Shown piece after piece: positions 46,213-56,038 of a DNA stretch of 64,000 bases. The notes below the pieces were generated by a model. It was not told the origin of the DNA, searched no databases, and was given only the letters and a program-made list of their open reading frames with translations. The position numbers were made by a program, and so were the translations under genes. The stretch is from positions 1,391,440-1,455,439 of the forward strand of contig NZ_KE383983.1 in assembly GCF_000423165.1 (NCBI RefSeq). The letters run 5' to 3'. The stretch is from Pseudidiomarina sediminum DSM 21906 (lineage in GTDB: Bacteria; Pseudomonadota; Gammaproteobacteria; Enterobacterales; Alteromonadaceae). The stretch's first letter is position 1. Each line of letters opens with the position of its first letter.

Positions 46213-46879
46213 ATTCCACCCAACAGAACAGCATTTGGTCAACTACGTTACTGGCGATTTAACGCCAGCGATGTTGATGATGGTTGGTGCGCACGTGGAC
46301 ATGTGTCCGGTGTGCCAAGAGCATGTACGTGACATCGAAACCGAACTAGCCAATAAGGTGCTCTTCGCTTCGATACCGCAGATTGAAACGTCTTCTGCAG
46401 ACTTAGACATGCTTGAACAAATCATGGCGCAACCACCGCAAGCTGGCTCAACTCCCCGTCCGAGCCTGCCGTCGTACGAGATTTCTTTGGAAGGTCAGCG
46501 TTTCAAGTTGCCCCCCACCCTTGGTCGCACGCAACAGCACATTGGTGATTGGCAGAAAATGTTCGGACAACTCTGGCGCGCCCCAATTCAGGTTGGTGGT
46601 GACGACGTGTTGACCTTGTTATACATGGACAAGCACACCAAGGTGCCAGAGCATACCCACAAAGGCCGTGAAGCAACCTTAGTCTTAAATGGGGTATTCA
46701 ACGATGAAACCAGCGATTATCGCGATGGTGATTTCATGTTGCTTGATGACAGTGTGAAACATACGCCACAAACGCGAGATCATGACTGCCTCATTATCTC
46801 AGCGCTTGATGCACCGCTTCAGTTCACCTCGGGTTTGAGCCGACTCCTAAACCCGTTCAGCAGCTTGTTCTTCAAATAA
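46205..46879 (+). CDS. chrR: ChrR-family cupin anti-sigma factor
   Basis: 224 residues. The N-terminal zinc anti-sigma domain has H-L-V-N-Y-V-T-G-D-L and H-V-D-M-C-P-V-C (His/Cys/Cys ligands). The C-terminal cupin has H-T-K-V-P-E-H-T-H-K-G-R-E and D-S-V-K-H-T-P as metal ligands. In Rhodobacter the cupin half is needed for the response to singlet oxygen and the zinc half holds the sigma factor inactive. Translation is coupled to the sigma gene by the eight-base overlap. Confidence 0.92.
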   Translation: MIKFHPTEQHLVNYVTGDLTPAMLMMVGAHVDMCPVCQEHVRDIETELANKVLFASIPQIETSSADLDMLEQIMAQPPQAGSTPRPSLPSYEISLEGQRFKLPPTLGRTQQHIGDWQKMFGQLWRAPIQVGGDDVLTLLYMDKHTKVPEHTHKGREATLVLNGVFNDETSDYRDGDFMLLDDSVKHTPQTRDHDCLIISALDAPLQFTSGLSRLLNPFSSLFFK

Positions 46880-46907
46880 GCGCCTGTCTGCTATCCTCTC
46901 GCACAAC

Positions 46908-46940
46908 AAAAAAGAGCCACTAAAACGTGGCTCTTTTTTT
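46908..46940. terminator. Bidirectional intrinsic terminator between chrR and ihfA
   Basis: A 13-bp stem AAAAAAGAGCCAC / GTGGCTCTTTTTT with a six-base loop, with poly-A and poly-T edges on each side. It ends the sigma/anti-sigma transcript from the left and the pheST-ihfA transcript from the right. Confidence 0.92.
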
Positions 46941-46968
46941 GTCGTTACGGCAGCATAACCGATTAAGG

Positions 46969-47268
46969 TTACTCATCGACAGGCTTAGCGGTACTTACAC
47001 GTTGTTTGAGTTTTTGACCTGGGCGAAAGGTCACAACGCGACGCGCCGAAATCGGAATGTCTTCACCGGTTTTCGGGTTACGTCCAGGGCGTTGATTCTT
47101 AGTGCGCAACTCAAAGTTTCCAAAACCAGAGAGTTTCACTTCCTCGCCTTGCTCTAAGGTGCGGCGAATTTCTTCAAAGAAGTTTTCAACCAACTGTTTG
47201 GCATCACGTTTATTGATGCCAAACTTCTCAAACAAATGTTCCGCCATATCGGCCTTGGTCAGCGCCAT
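46969..47268 (-). CDS. ihfA: Integration host factor subunit alpha
   Basis: 99 residues: [23 protein letters not shown], and the bending arm G-R-N-P-K-T-G-E-D with its intercalating proline. It starts three bases after pheT ends, the usual pheST-ihfA order. Together with IhfB it bends DNA at specific sites. Confidence 0.97.
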   Translation of the reverse strand: MALTKADMAEHLFEKFGINKRDAKQLVENFFEEIRRTLEQGEEVKLSGFGNFELRTKNQRPGRNPKTGEDIPISARRVVTFRPGQKLKQRVSTAKPVDE

Positions 47269-47271
47269 AGC

Positions 47272-49659
47272 TTACTCCCTAAGGGTTGCCCCAAATTCGT
47301 TAGTCAGCATATCAACGACCTTTTCAACCGCGGTGTTGATTTCTTGATCTTCAAGAGTGCGCTCTGGATGTTGTAGTGTTAGCGATAAGGCAAGACTACG
47401 GTATCCGTCCGCCACTCCTGTCCCTTCATAAACGTCAAATAAGTTTAGGCCAACCAAATGATTTACGCCAATATTTTCAATAGCCTTGAGGATCTCACCT
47501 GCGGCAAGCTGGGTTGGCACCACAATGGCTAAATCGCGACGAATCGATGGGTACTTCGAAACCGGTTGCGCTTCTGGCAAACGACGTTCTTGTACGGCGG
47601 CAAGTTGCAGTTCAAACACGAAGGTACGTCCAGATAAACCCAATTTTTTCTCAAACTGTGGGTGAATCGCACCAAGGTGCCCTACGCAACGGCCATCTTT
47701 AAAAATACCTGCCGATTGACCTGGGTGTAATGCCGGGTGTGCATCGGCCACGAACGTGTAACGCTCGGCTTCACCGGTCAAGGCTAATAACGCTTCCACG
47801 TCACCTTTCAGATCGTAAAAATCGACCGCACGATCTTCATCAGACCAATGCTCAGGCACCACTTTACCCGCACGTACCCCTGCAATCATAGGTTCTTGTG
47901 CAACACCGTTTTCCGCTGTTTCATTCGGTAAGAAACGTAACCCAGTTTCACAGAACGCCAAGCTTTGTTGTTGACGTTTTTGGTTGTGTGCGACTGCACC
48001 AAGCAAACCTGGCCACAAGCTGACGCGCATCGATGACATTTCAACACTAATTGGGTGCGGCAACGTTAACGCAGCCGCCTCATCAAAGAGCATTGCTTGA
48101 TGTTTAGGATCAACGAAGCTGTAGGTAATCGCTTCTTGATAACCGCGATCCACCAACAAAGCTTTAAAACGTTGACTTGGTAACGTCGCTTCCTGACGTT
48201 GTACCATCCGCAGCTGTGCGGCTGGAGCGCTCGCTTGAATACGGTGGTAACCGTACACACGCGCCACTTCTTCAATCAAATCTTCTTCAATACTGATGTC
48301 AAAGCGGAAGGTCGGTACTGTGACATCCCAGCTTGCGCCGTCAAAGGTCACGGTAAAACCAAGGCGTTGCAAAATATCAGTGACATCATCATCGGCAATC
48401 GAAATACCTAACACTTTCGCAAGACGCGCTTGACGCAAAACCACCTGTTGCGGCTGCGGCAATTGACTATCATCTTTGGCTTCAACGATAGGGCCAGCTT
48501 CACCACCACAAATAGCCAGAATAAGCTGCGTCGCACGTTCCATGGCAGTACGTTGCAACTCAGGATCAACGCCGCGCTCATAGCGATGCGAGGCATCGGT
48601 GTGCAGACCAAAACGGCGTGCACGACCGGCAATCGCTGCGGGGCTGAAGAACGCACTTTCTAAGAAAATGTTTTGACTGTCAGTGGTAACACCGCTGTGC
48701 TCACCACCAAAAATACCAGCTAACGCAAGCGCTTGTTGCGCATCAGCAATCACTAGTACGTCGTCTTGTAAGGTCACTTCCTTACCGTCTAACAACGTCA
48801 GCGTCTCGCCGTCTTTGGCCATACGTACCTGCACTGCGCCGGACAATTTGTCATGGTCAAACGCATGCATTGGATGACCTAACTCAAGCAATACATAGTT
48901 GGTCACATCGACCACAGGGTCAATGCTACGCACACCACTGCGACGTAGACGCTCGGTCAGCCAAAGTGGTGATTGCGCTTTCACGTTCACGTTACGTACC
49001 ACACGCCCAAGATAACGTGGGCACGCCGCTGGTGCTTGTAACTCAATCGCACGTGTCTCGTCATGACTTACTGCGACCGCGGCAACTTCAGGTTCATTCA
49101 CCGGCAAGCGGTTTAACACCCCAACTTCACGGGCAATACCACGCACGCCAAGGCAGTCCGCACGGTTGGCGGTTAAATCAACATCAAAGGTCGCGTCGTC
49201 TAAATCCAGGTACTCGCGATAATCCATGCCAATAGGTGCATCAGCCGGCAACTCAATAATGCCGTCATGATCATCATTCAAACCTAGCTCTGAGCTCGAA
49301 CAAAGCATTCCGTGCGAAGGTTGTCCGCGCAGTTTCGCTTTTTTAATTTTAAAGTCGCCAGGTAACACCGCACCGACAGTCGCTACCGCAACTTTTAAGC
49401 CTTGGCGACAGTTTGGCGCACCACATACAATGGTGGTTGGCTCATCAGCACCGACATTCACTTCGGTCACTTGCAGCTTGTCTGCATCTGGATGCTGCCA
49501 GCACTTCACTACTTCACCAATAACAACTTGGGTAAAGCTCTCGGCGACTGGTGTAACATCGTCAACTTCTAAACCAGCCATGCTTAGCTGTTCAGCTAAA
49601 CCAACTTGATCAAGGGCGGGGTTAACCCAGCTACGTAACCACTTTTCACTAAATTTCAT
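47272..49659 (-). CDS. pheT: Phenylalanine-tRNA ligase subunit beta
   Basis: 795 residues, the E. coli length. In order there is the EMAP/tRNA-binding OB domain (V-V-I-G-E-V and H-P-D-A-D-K-L), the B3/4 editing domain, B5 (V-L-G-I-S-I-A-D-D-D-V), a core class II-like domain, and the C-terminal ferredoxin-fold anticodon-binding domain (P-S-I-R-R-D-L-A-I-V-V). It pairs with PheS as an alpha2-beta2 enzyme and deacylates Tyr-tRNA-Phe. It starts 13 bases after pheS. Confidence 0.97.
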   Translation of the reverse strand: MKFSEKWLRSWVNPALDQVGLAEQLSMAGLEVDDVTPVAESFTQVVIGEVVKCWQHPDADKLQVTEVNVGADEPTTIVCGAPNCRQGLKVAVATVGAVLPGDFKIKKAKLRGQPSHGMLCSSSELGLNDDHDGIIELPADAPIGMDYREYLDLDDATFDVDLTANRADCLGVRGIAREVGVLNRLPVNEPEVAAVAVSHDETRAIELQAPAACPRYLGRVVRNVNVKAQSPLWLTERLRRSGVRSIDPVVDVTNYVLLELGHPMHAFDHDKLSGAVQVRMAKDGETLTLLDGKEVTLQDDVLVIADAQQALALAGIFGGEHSGVTTDSQNIFLESAFFSPAAIAGRARRFGLHTDASHRYERGVDPELQRTAMERATQLILAICGGEAGPIVEAKDDSQLPQPQQVVLRQARLAKVLGISIADDDVTDILQRLGFTVTFDGASWDVTVPTFRFDISIEEDLIEEVARVYGYHRIQASAPAAQLRMVQRQEATLPSQRFKALLVDRGYQEAITYSFVDPKHQAMLFDEAAALTLPHPISVEMSSMRVSLWPGLLGAVAHNQKRQQQSLAFCETGLRFLPNETAENGVAQEPMIAGVRAGKVVPEHWSDEDRAVDFYDLKGDVEALLALTGEAERYTFVADAHPALHPGQSAGIFKDGRCVGHLGAIHPQFEKKLGLSGRTFVFELQLAAVQERRLPEAQPVSKYPSIRRDLAIVVPTQLAAGEILKAIENIGVNHLVGLNLFDVYEGTGVADGYRSLALSLTLQHPERTLEDQEINTAVEKVVDMLTNEFGATLRE

Positions 49660-49672
49660 CGCTGCACCCGAC

Positions 49673-50683
<1,011 letters not shown>

Positions 50684-50713
50684 TTAGGCAGCTATCATAC
50701 CGAAAAACCATAA

Positions 50714-50741
50714 AAAAAGGGAGCTAAGAAGCTCCCTTTTT
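50714..50741 (-). terminator. Intrinsic terminator/attenuator between rplT and pheS
   Basis: A 12-bp stem AAAAAGGGAGCT / AGCTCCCTTTTT with a four-base loop, followed on the minus strand by two more T. It starts 16 bases after the rplT stop. E. coli regulates pheST by attenuation through the pheM leader peptide. Here there is no room for a leader before the hairpin and no Phe-rich peptide after it, so it more likely limits read-through. A downstream TATGAT-like -10 may restart transcription. Confidence 0.85.
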
Positions 50742-50757
50742 CGACTTTCTTCGTGGC

Positions 50758-51111
50758 TTACAGAGCGCTTTTCGCTTTCTCTACCAACGCAGCAAAACCA
50801 TTTTGGTCGTGAACTGCGATGTCAGCCAAGATTTTACGATCGATTTCTACCGATGCTTTTTTCAAGCCGTTGATAAAGCGGCTGTATGACAAACCGTTTT
50901 GACGTGCCGCAGCATTGATACGCACAATCCACAATTGACGGAATTGACGTTTCTTCTGACGGCGGTCACGGTAAGCATATTGACCCGCTTTGATAACCGC
51001 TTGCTTCGCTACGCGATAAACACGTGAACGAGCACCATAATAACCTTTCGCCTGCTTCAGGACTTTCTTGTGACGCGCACGCGCGATCACACCACGTTTT
51101 ACTCGTGCCAT
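50758..51111 (-). CDS. rplT: 50S ribosomal protein L20
   Basis: 117 residues, full length: M-A-R-V-K-R-G-V start, [11 protein letters not shown] and [11 protein letters not shown] are family signatures. An early 23S rRNA assembly protein, it also represses its own operon in E. coli by binding mRNA upstream of rpmI. It lies 16 bases downstream of rpmI. Confidence 0.98.
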   Translation of the reverse strand: MARVKRGVIARARHKKVLKQAKGYYGARSRVYRVAKQAVIKAGQYAYRDRRQKKRQFRQLWIVRINAAARQNGLSYSRFINGLKKASVEIDRKILADIAVHDQNGFAALVEKAKSAL

Positions 51112-51127
51112 TTGCTATCTCCTTTCC

Positions 51128-51325
51128 TTACGCGAACGGTAACATACGCTGAACTAAGCCAACATCGGCTTCGTGCACCATGCTCTTAGCACGTAGGTGA
51201 CGCTTCCGCTTTGAACTCTTTTTGGTCAGGATGTGACGCAAATGAGATTGCTTACACTTAAAGCCGCCTGAAGCGGTTTTTTTGAAGCGCTTTGACGCGC
51301 CCTTTTTCGATTTCATTTTCGGCAT
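51128..51325 (-). CDS. rpmI: 50S ribosomal protein L35
   Basis: 65 residues: [15 protein letters not shown] and H-L-R-H-I-L-T-K-K are the L35 signatures. It lies between infC and rplT, the universal IF3-L35-L20 order. Confidence 0.98.
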   Translation of the reverse strand: MPKMKSKKGASKRFKKTASGGFKCKQSHLRHILTKKSSKRKRHLRAKSMVHEADVGLVQRMLPFA

Positions 51326-51400
51326 GAAAACTACTCCGCATTGTTAGTAACAAGTGTAACAGGGTGAGACCAATCGCGTTGGCCTACTTGAAAACCACAG

Positions 51401-51943
51401 TTACTTCTTAGCAGGGGCCAGAACCATAATCATCTGGCGACCCTCAGCCCGTCTTGGGAACGACTCAACAGTTGAAATCTCTTGCAAATCATCGCGGATG
51501 CGACTTAGCAATTCGATCCCAAGCTCTTGGTGCGCCATTTCACGGCCACGGAAACGAACGGTGACTTTAGTTTTGTCACCTCCCTCTAAAAAGCGACTCA
51601 GGTTGCGCAGTTTTACCTGATAATCGCCTTCATCTGTACCAGGGCGGAATTTAACTTCCTTCACCTGAATTTGTTTCTGATTTTTCTTTTGCTCTTTCGC
51701 GTTCTTAGCTTTCTCGTAGAGGAACTTGCCATAATCCATCAGACGACACACTGGTGGTTCTGCGTTAGGACTAATTTCCACCAGATCAACACCGGCCTCT
51801 TCGGCCATACCAAGAGCTTCTTGAATACCTACGACACCAATCTGATCACCTTCAACACCAATTAAGCGTACTTCTTTGACGCGAATGTCTTCGTTGATCC
51901 GATTTTTATCTGCAGCTTTCTGAGTTCTTTTTCCGCCTTTAAT
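51401..51943 (-). CDS. infC: Translation initiation factor IF-3 (AUU start)
   Basis: The family N-terminus (I-K-G-G-K-R-T-Q-K) begins at an ATT at 51943, giving 180 residues, the E. coli length. The first in-frame ATG (51808) would delete the N-terminal domain. AUU initiation is the known means by which IF3 represses its own synthesis, since IF3 rejects non-standard starts. GGAGGA lies upstream. The N domain runs to ~75, a lysine-rich linker follows ([12 protein letters not shown]), then the C domain with R-F-R-G-R-E-M-A-H. It starts 19 bases after thrS. Confidence 0.95.
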   Translation of the reverse strand: MKGGKRTQKAADKNRINEDIRVKEVRLIGVEGDQIGVVGIQEALGMAEEAGVDLVEISPNAEPPVCRLMDYGKFLYEKAKNAKEQKKNQKQIQVKEVKFRPGTDEGDYQVKLRNLSRFLEGGDKTKVTVRFRGREMAHQELGIELLSRIRDDLQEISTVESFPRRAEGRQMIMVLAPAKK

Positions 51944-51962
51944 GGGTCATTCCTCCAATCAA

Positions 51963-53879
51963 TTAACTAATTTTGCGTGCCCGCACTTCGTCTTGTAACT
52001 CAGCGATAAACTGGTCAAGGGCTTTTACCCCTTGGTCTTCGCCGCGACGTGTACGTACCGCAACCGCGTGGTTCTCGATTTCTTTATCACCAACAACCAA
52101 CATATATGGAACACGTTTTAAAGTGTGCTCGCGGATTTTAAAGCCTATCTTCTCATTTCTCAAGTCGGCAGTGGCACGAATTCCAAGTTTATTCAGTTCA
52201 TTTACCGTATTTTTGACGTAATCGGCCTGATTATCGGTAATATTCATCACCACAACTTGGGTTGGCGCCAACCAAAGTGGGAAATAACCAGCGTATTCTT
52301 CAATCAAAATTCCCATGAAACGTTCTAGTGAACCTAGAATCGCACGGTGAATCATAACTGGCGTATGACGTTCGTTATCTTCGCCAACATAGGTTGCACC
52401 TAGGCGACCTGGTAAGGCGAAGTCAAGCTGCACCGTACCACACTGCCACGCACGACCTAAACAGTCATGCAGGGTAAACTCAATTTTCGGACCATAGAAT
52501 GCGCCCTCGCCTGGCAAGTATTCAAAATCGATACCATTATTTTTTAAGGCATCGGCCAAGGCTTGTTCTGCGTGATCCCAAGTTGCATCATCACCCAAAC
52601 GTTTTTCTGGGCGGGTCGATAGTTTTACCACGATGTCTTCAAAACCAAAGGTTTTGTAAGTTTCGTAGACCATCTTGATACAGCCGCTAACTTCTTCTTG
52701 CACCTGCTCAGGCGTACAGAAAATGTGAGCATCGTCTTGGGTAAAACCACGAACGCGCATCAAACCATGCAACGCACCAGAAGGTTCATTACGGTGACAG
52801 CAACCGAATTCAGCCATACGCAATGGCAAATCACGGTACGATTTTAAACCTTGGTTAAAGATTTGCACGTGGCCCGGACAGTTCATCGGCTTCACCGCAT
52901 ACTCACGACTTTCCGATGAGGTGGTGAACATGAGTTCTGAGAATTTCTCCCAGTGTCCCGATTTTTCCCACAACACGCGATCCATCATCAGCGGACCTTT
53001 CACTTCTTGATAGTGATAGTTGCGTAACTTTTCACGAATAAATTGCTCAAGCTCTTGGAAAATCGTCCAGCCATTGTGGTGCCAGAACACCATACCTGGC
53101 GCTTCTTCTTGCCAGTGGAACAAGTCTTGCGCTTTACCGATTTTACGGTGGTCACGCTTTTCTGCCTCTTCCAAACGCTGCAAGTAAGCTTTCAATTGTT
53201 TCTTGTCTGCCCACGCAGTGCCGTAGATACGTTGCAACATTTTGTTGTCTGAGTTACCACGCCAGTACGCACCCGCAACCTTCATCACTTTGAAATGCTG
53301 ACAAAAGCGCATGTTCGGTACGTGTGGACCACGACACATGTCGATGTATTCTTCGTGATGATACAAGCCTGGGCGATCATCTTGCGCGATATCGTCATCG
53401 AGGATCTCAACTTTGTACGGTTCATGGCGCGCAACGAAAGTTTCACGGGCTTCTTGCCAGCTTACTTTCTTTTTCACCACGTTATACTCAGTCTTGGCAA
53501 GCTCTTTCATGCGCTTTTCAAGGGCATCTAAGTCGTCTTGCGTGAGCGCTTTGTCGATATCAACGTCGTAATAAAAACCGTTGTCGATCACTGGGCCAAT
53601 GGCCATTTTTGCTTGCGGGAACAATTGCTTTAACGCATGCCCAAGTAAGTGTGCGCAAGAGTGACGAATAATATGCATTCCGTCATCATCTTTCGGGGTA
53701 ATAATATGTACCGTCGCATCTTCGGTGATCAATTCACAGGCATCGACCAACTCACCATTAATTTTGCCAGCAACAGTGGCTTTAGCGAGACCAGGACCGA
53801 TATCTTGAGCAACTTCTAGAATAGAGACGGGATTATCGAAAGCGCGTTGACTTCCATCAGGGAGCGTTACTACAGGCAT
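51963..53879 (-). CDS. thrS: Threonine-tRNA ligase
   Basis: Start M-P-V-V-T-L-P-D-G at 53879 with AAAGGAA nine bases upstream; the open frame to 53909 runs through the regulatory hairpin. At 638 residues it has the TGS domain (1-62) and the zinc editing domain (H-S-C-A-H-L and C-R-G-P-H). The class II core has M-N-C-P-G-H and [12 protein letters not shown], and the anticodon-binding domain ends it. It charges tRNA-Thr and hydrolyses Ser-tRNA-Thr. First gene of the thrS-ihfA operon. Confidence 0.98.
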   Translation of the reverse strand: MPVVTLPDGSQRAFDNPVSILEVAQDIGPGLAKATVAGKINGELVDACELITEDATVHIITPKDDDGMHIIRHSCAHLLGHALKQLFPQAKMAIGPVIDNGFYYDVDIDKALTQDDLDALEKRMKELAKTEYNVVKKKVSWQEARETFVARHEPYKVEILDDDIAQDDRPGLYHHEEYIDMCRGPHVPNMRFCQHFKVMKVAGAYWRGNSDNKMLQRIYGTAWADKKQLKAYLQRLEEAEKRDHRKIGKAQDLFHWQEEAPGMVFWHHNGWTIFQELEQFIREKLRNYHYQEVKGPLMMDRVLWEKSGHWEKFSELMFTTSSESREYAVKPMNCPGHVQIFNQGLKSYRDLPLRMAEFGCCHRNEPSGALHGLMRVRGFTQDDAHIFCTPEQVQEEVSGCIKMVYETYKTFGFEDIVVKLSTRPEKRLGDDATWDHAEQALADALKNNGIDFEYLPGEGAFYGPKIEFTLHDCLGRAWQCGTVQLDFALPGRLGATYVGEDNERHTPVMIHRAILGSLERFMGILIEEYAGYFPLWLAPTQVVVMNITDNQADYVKNTVNELNKLGIRATADLRNEKIGFKIREHTLKRVPYMLVVGDKEIENHAVAVRTRRGEDQGVKALDQFIAELQDEVRARKIS

Positions 53880-53902
53880 GCTTTTTTGTTCCTTTAACAG
53901 TG

Positions 53903-53924
53903 GTGACACCTACCAACGTGTCAC
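53903..53924 (-). promoter_or_regulatory. thrS leader hairpin mimicking the tRNA-Thr anticodon arm (translational operator)
   Basis: On the mRNA strand there is a perfect 7-bp stem GUGACAC/GUGUCAC with loop GUUGGUAG. The loop contains U-U-G-G-U-A, which equals positions 32-37 of tRNA-Thr(GGU), with the anticodon GGU between U33 and A37. It sits seven bases before the Shine-Dalgarno (53895-53889). In E. coli, ThrS blocks its own translation by binding an anticodon-like hairpin at this place. The assignment here is by analogy. Confidence 0.75.
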
Positions 53925-53945
53925 TTGTGATTCAACGAAGCCGCA

Positions 53946-53974
53946 ACTATACCGCACAGCCCTTTACGGCGCAA
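53946..53974 (-). promoter_or_regulatory. Probable thrS sigma-70 promoter
   Basis: On the minus strand, TTGCGC (53974-53969), a 17-base spacer and TATAGT (53951-53946). The start point would give a leader of about 60 bases that contains the anticodon-like hairpin and the ribosome site but little else. Confidence 0.6.
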
Positions 53975-54080
53975 TCATTGCCGTGGTCGACATTACATTG
54001 TTATTTTCGCGCTAAAGGCCATGCACAAACGCCAGAATGATCCATACTGATACTATGGATGCATTGATAAAGAGGTGCTT

Positions 54081-54290
54081 ATGAATGCCGATAAATTACA
54101 TGACGCTGGGGTGGAATGTCCGCACTGCGGGCATCATATTCATTTGAGCATTGACGCGTCACAAGGTGAGCAAGATTACCAAGATGAATGCCCAGCCTGT
54201 GGCCATGACATTCACCTTGAGCTTTCGATTGACGCGGTACGCGATAAGATTGTCGTGAAAATCCGCAGTGACGACGAAAATTTTTACTGA
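54081..54290 (+). CDS. CPXCG-motif small zinc-ribbon protein
   Basis: 69 residues from the ATG at 54081, with AGAGG six bases upstream; a GTG two codons earlier is unnecessary. Two knuckles, C-P-H-C-G-H-H and C-P-A-C-G-H-D, form one zinc site, followed by an acidic tail. Members of the CPXCG cysteine-rich family have no known role. Its 3' end overlaps the convergent riboflavin synthase gene by seven bases. Confidence 0.85.
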   Translation: MNADKLHDAGVECPHCGHHIHLSIDASQGEQDYQDECPACGHDIHLELSIDAVRDKIVVKIRSDDENFY

Positions 54291-54895
54291 GCGCGCGACG
54301 CCAATACCCGTTCGACCGTTTCAACAATGGTCATGGTTTGCTGATCAAACTCAAGATTCACGGCATCACCCGGCTGCGCATTCGACAAGTTCGTCAAACG
54401 TAAGGTTTCTGGGATCAGGTGCAACGAAAACTGCTGTTCATGCACTTGCCCTACCGTCAAACTTGCCCCGTTCACGCTGATAAATCCTTTACTGAAGACA
54501 TAGGGCGTAAAAGCCTCTGGAAAAGCAATCCACATCGCGGTGTTATCCGCTGTTGAGGTAATGGTTTCGATGGTGCCAGTACAGTGAATATGCCCCGAGA
54601 CATGATGCCCACCAATCTCATCGCCGACTTTAAGTGAGCGCTCAAGATTCACCTGACTGCCCTGCGTTAACATACCTAAATTGGTGAGGCGCAGCGTTTC
54701 ATCAATAACATCAAAAGTCACCGTGGTTGTGGTAAATTGAACCACAGTCAGACAACATCCGTTAATAGCAATACTGGCGCCAATTTCGAGGCGCTGCAGA
54801 AATTCTGGGGCGACCTTTAGGGTTAACTGGCGAAACTGTTCACGTTGCTCAATGGCAATCACTTCGGCTTGCGTTTGGACGATACCGGTAAACAT
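54284..54895 (-). CDS. ribC: Riboflavin synthase alpha chain
   Basis: 203 residues made of two lumazine-binding repeats. The first begins M-F-T-G-I-V-Q and contains S-I-A-I-N-G-C-C-L-T-V. The second begins G-H-V-S-G-H-I-H-C-T-G and contains V-N-G-A-S-L-T-V. It dismutates two lumazines to riboflavin (ribE in some nomenclatures). Its start codon overlaps the start codon of the divergent DUF3080 gene, so each gene's promoter must lie inside the other. Confidence 0.96.
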   Translation of the reverse strand: MFTGIVQTQAEVIAIEQREQFRQLTLKVAPEFLQRLEIGASIAINGCCLTVVQFTTTTVTFDVIDETLRLTNLGMLTQGSQVNLERSLKVGDEIGGHHVSGHIHCTGTIETITSTADNTAMWIAFPEAFTPYVFSKGFISVNGASLTVGQVHEQQFSLHLIPETLRLTNLSNAQPGDAVNLEFDQQTMTIVETVERVLASRAQ

Positions 54896-55955
54896 GATGA
54901 CACAACTTCCTCAACAATGGGTTCGACGTCGTATTGTAAATGCTCTGCGAGCACTTGGCTATGCTTCTGTCGTCGTGCTTATTCAGGCATGTTCTGAGGT
55001 TCCCGCAGCACTTGACCCCCTTGCTGAGTACCAAACACGCGTCGCCAATACCCTTGGCAAAACGCCGCTAAACTATCAACCGGTCATGGTTCCCACGCTA
55101 CCGGCACCGCGCGAACTCGACCAAGACATTCCACGCGTGAGTTTGTCGTTGCTCGATGCTTGGCGGATCGAAGCCTGCCCACTTGGGCAACTTGTTGCCC
55201 AACGCAATAGCGCCTTAGGCCGACTCCAATCAGGTCTGACACGTTACCATCATGATCGTGCCCTAACCCATGCGCTAGCAGCTTGCCAACAGCAACTCGC
55301 GGCCAGCGACCAAGCACTTGCAGCGCGGTTGCAACAGGCCTATCAAGCGAAGCGCGCAACGCTAAGCAAACAACGGCAACAGGCACTCGGGGTCGATCCT
55401 GCCCTACGCCATGCCCTGCATTTTAGCGATCGCTCGCTTGCGAATTTAGACGAAGACCGTTTCGCCAGCGCAATGGCCGCCCTTGAGACCGTTGTTTATT
55501 TTGTTGCGCAAGAGCCTGACAGTGCGCCTTTGCCCATCGAACGACTCGAGCAAGCGCTGCAAAGGCTGCATCAAAGTGCTTACCTTCCTGAGCTCTGGCG
55601 AACCCTCTGGGAGCAAAAACACTACCTGCAACAGCTTACCCCCGTGGTCGCAAACATTGCCGACGATGCTGGCTGTTTTAGCAAAGGCCGTCCCGCGCGC
55701 GCAGAGGTATTGCACACGGTCTTTTTGAAGTATTTTATCCAAAGTGCACAAGCGCAACTTGCCATCAGCGTTGCCCAAGGTGAACGCGCTGCCGAGCAAC
55801 TTGCACAACTGCAGCAGCTGATTGTGCATCCGGGCTATCAGAACTATGTGGCGCAATTGAGGTCATTAGCCGCGGATGTAAAACACTTAAGCCGAGCGCA
55901 CGTGCAGCCTTGGCAACAGTTTTTTACGGCCTGCGGCTACCAACCCGGCGCCTAA
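54894..55955 (+). CDS. DUF3080 lipoprotein
   Basis: 353 residues from tandem ATGs at 54894/54897; the open frame upstream (54852) lies inside ribC. A basic n-region (W-V-R-R-R) and hydrophobic stretch end in L-I-Q-A-C-S, a plausible lipobox, so it should be an envelope lipoprotein. The rest is helical, with many Gln/Ala/Leu and R-V-S-L-S-L-L-D-A-W-R. The family is restricted to gammaproteobacteria and has no known function. No convincing ribosome site is seen. Confidence 0.82.
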   Translation: MMTQLPQQWVRRRIVNALRALGYASVVVLIQACSEVPAALDPLAEYQTRVANTLGKTPLNYQPVMVPTLPAPRELDQDIPRVSLSLLDAWRIEACPLGQLVAQRNSALGRLQSGLTRYHHDRALTHALAACQQQLAASDQALAARLQQAYQAKRATLSKQRQQALGVDPALRHALHFSDRSLANLDEDRFASAMAALETVVYFVAQEPDSAPLPIERLEQALQRLHQSAYLPELWRTLWEQKHYLQQLTPVVANIADDAGCFSKGRPARAEVLHTVFLKYFIQSAQAQLAISVAQGERAAEQLAQLQQLIVHPGYQNYVAQLRSLAADVKHLSRAHVQPWQQFFTACGYQPGA

Positions 55956-55998
55956 ATCGGTAGCGCTTGGCCTCAACCGAAAAATTGAGTATCATTGT

Positions 55999-56013
55999 TG
56001 CGAATAATTCTCA
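55999..56013 (+). promoter_or_regulatory. Fur box upstream of the DUF6746 gene
   Basis: TGCGAATAATTCTCA is a 7-1-7 inverted repeat with a single mismatch from the perfect TGAGAATAATTCTCA, the shape bound by Fur dimers. The extended 19-mer (56000-56018) agrees with the classical Fur consensus at about 13 positions. It ends 27 bases before the ATG, so bound Fur could block transcription. Confidence 0.6.
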
Positions 56014-56038
56014 TTAACAAAAACAGAAGGTAACGAAG

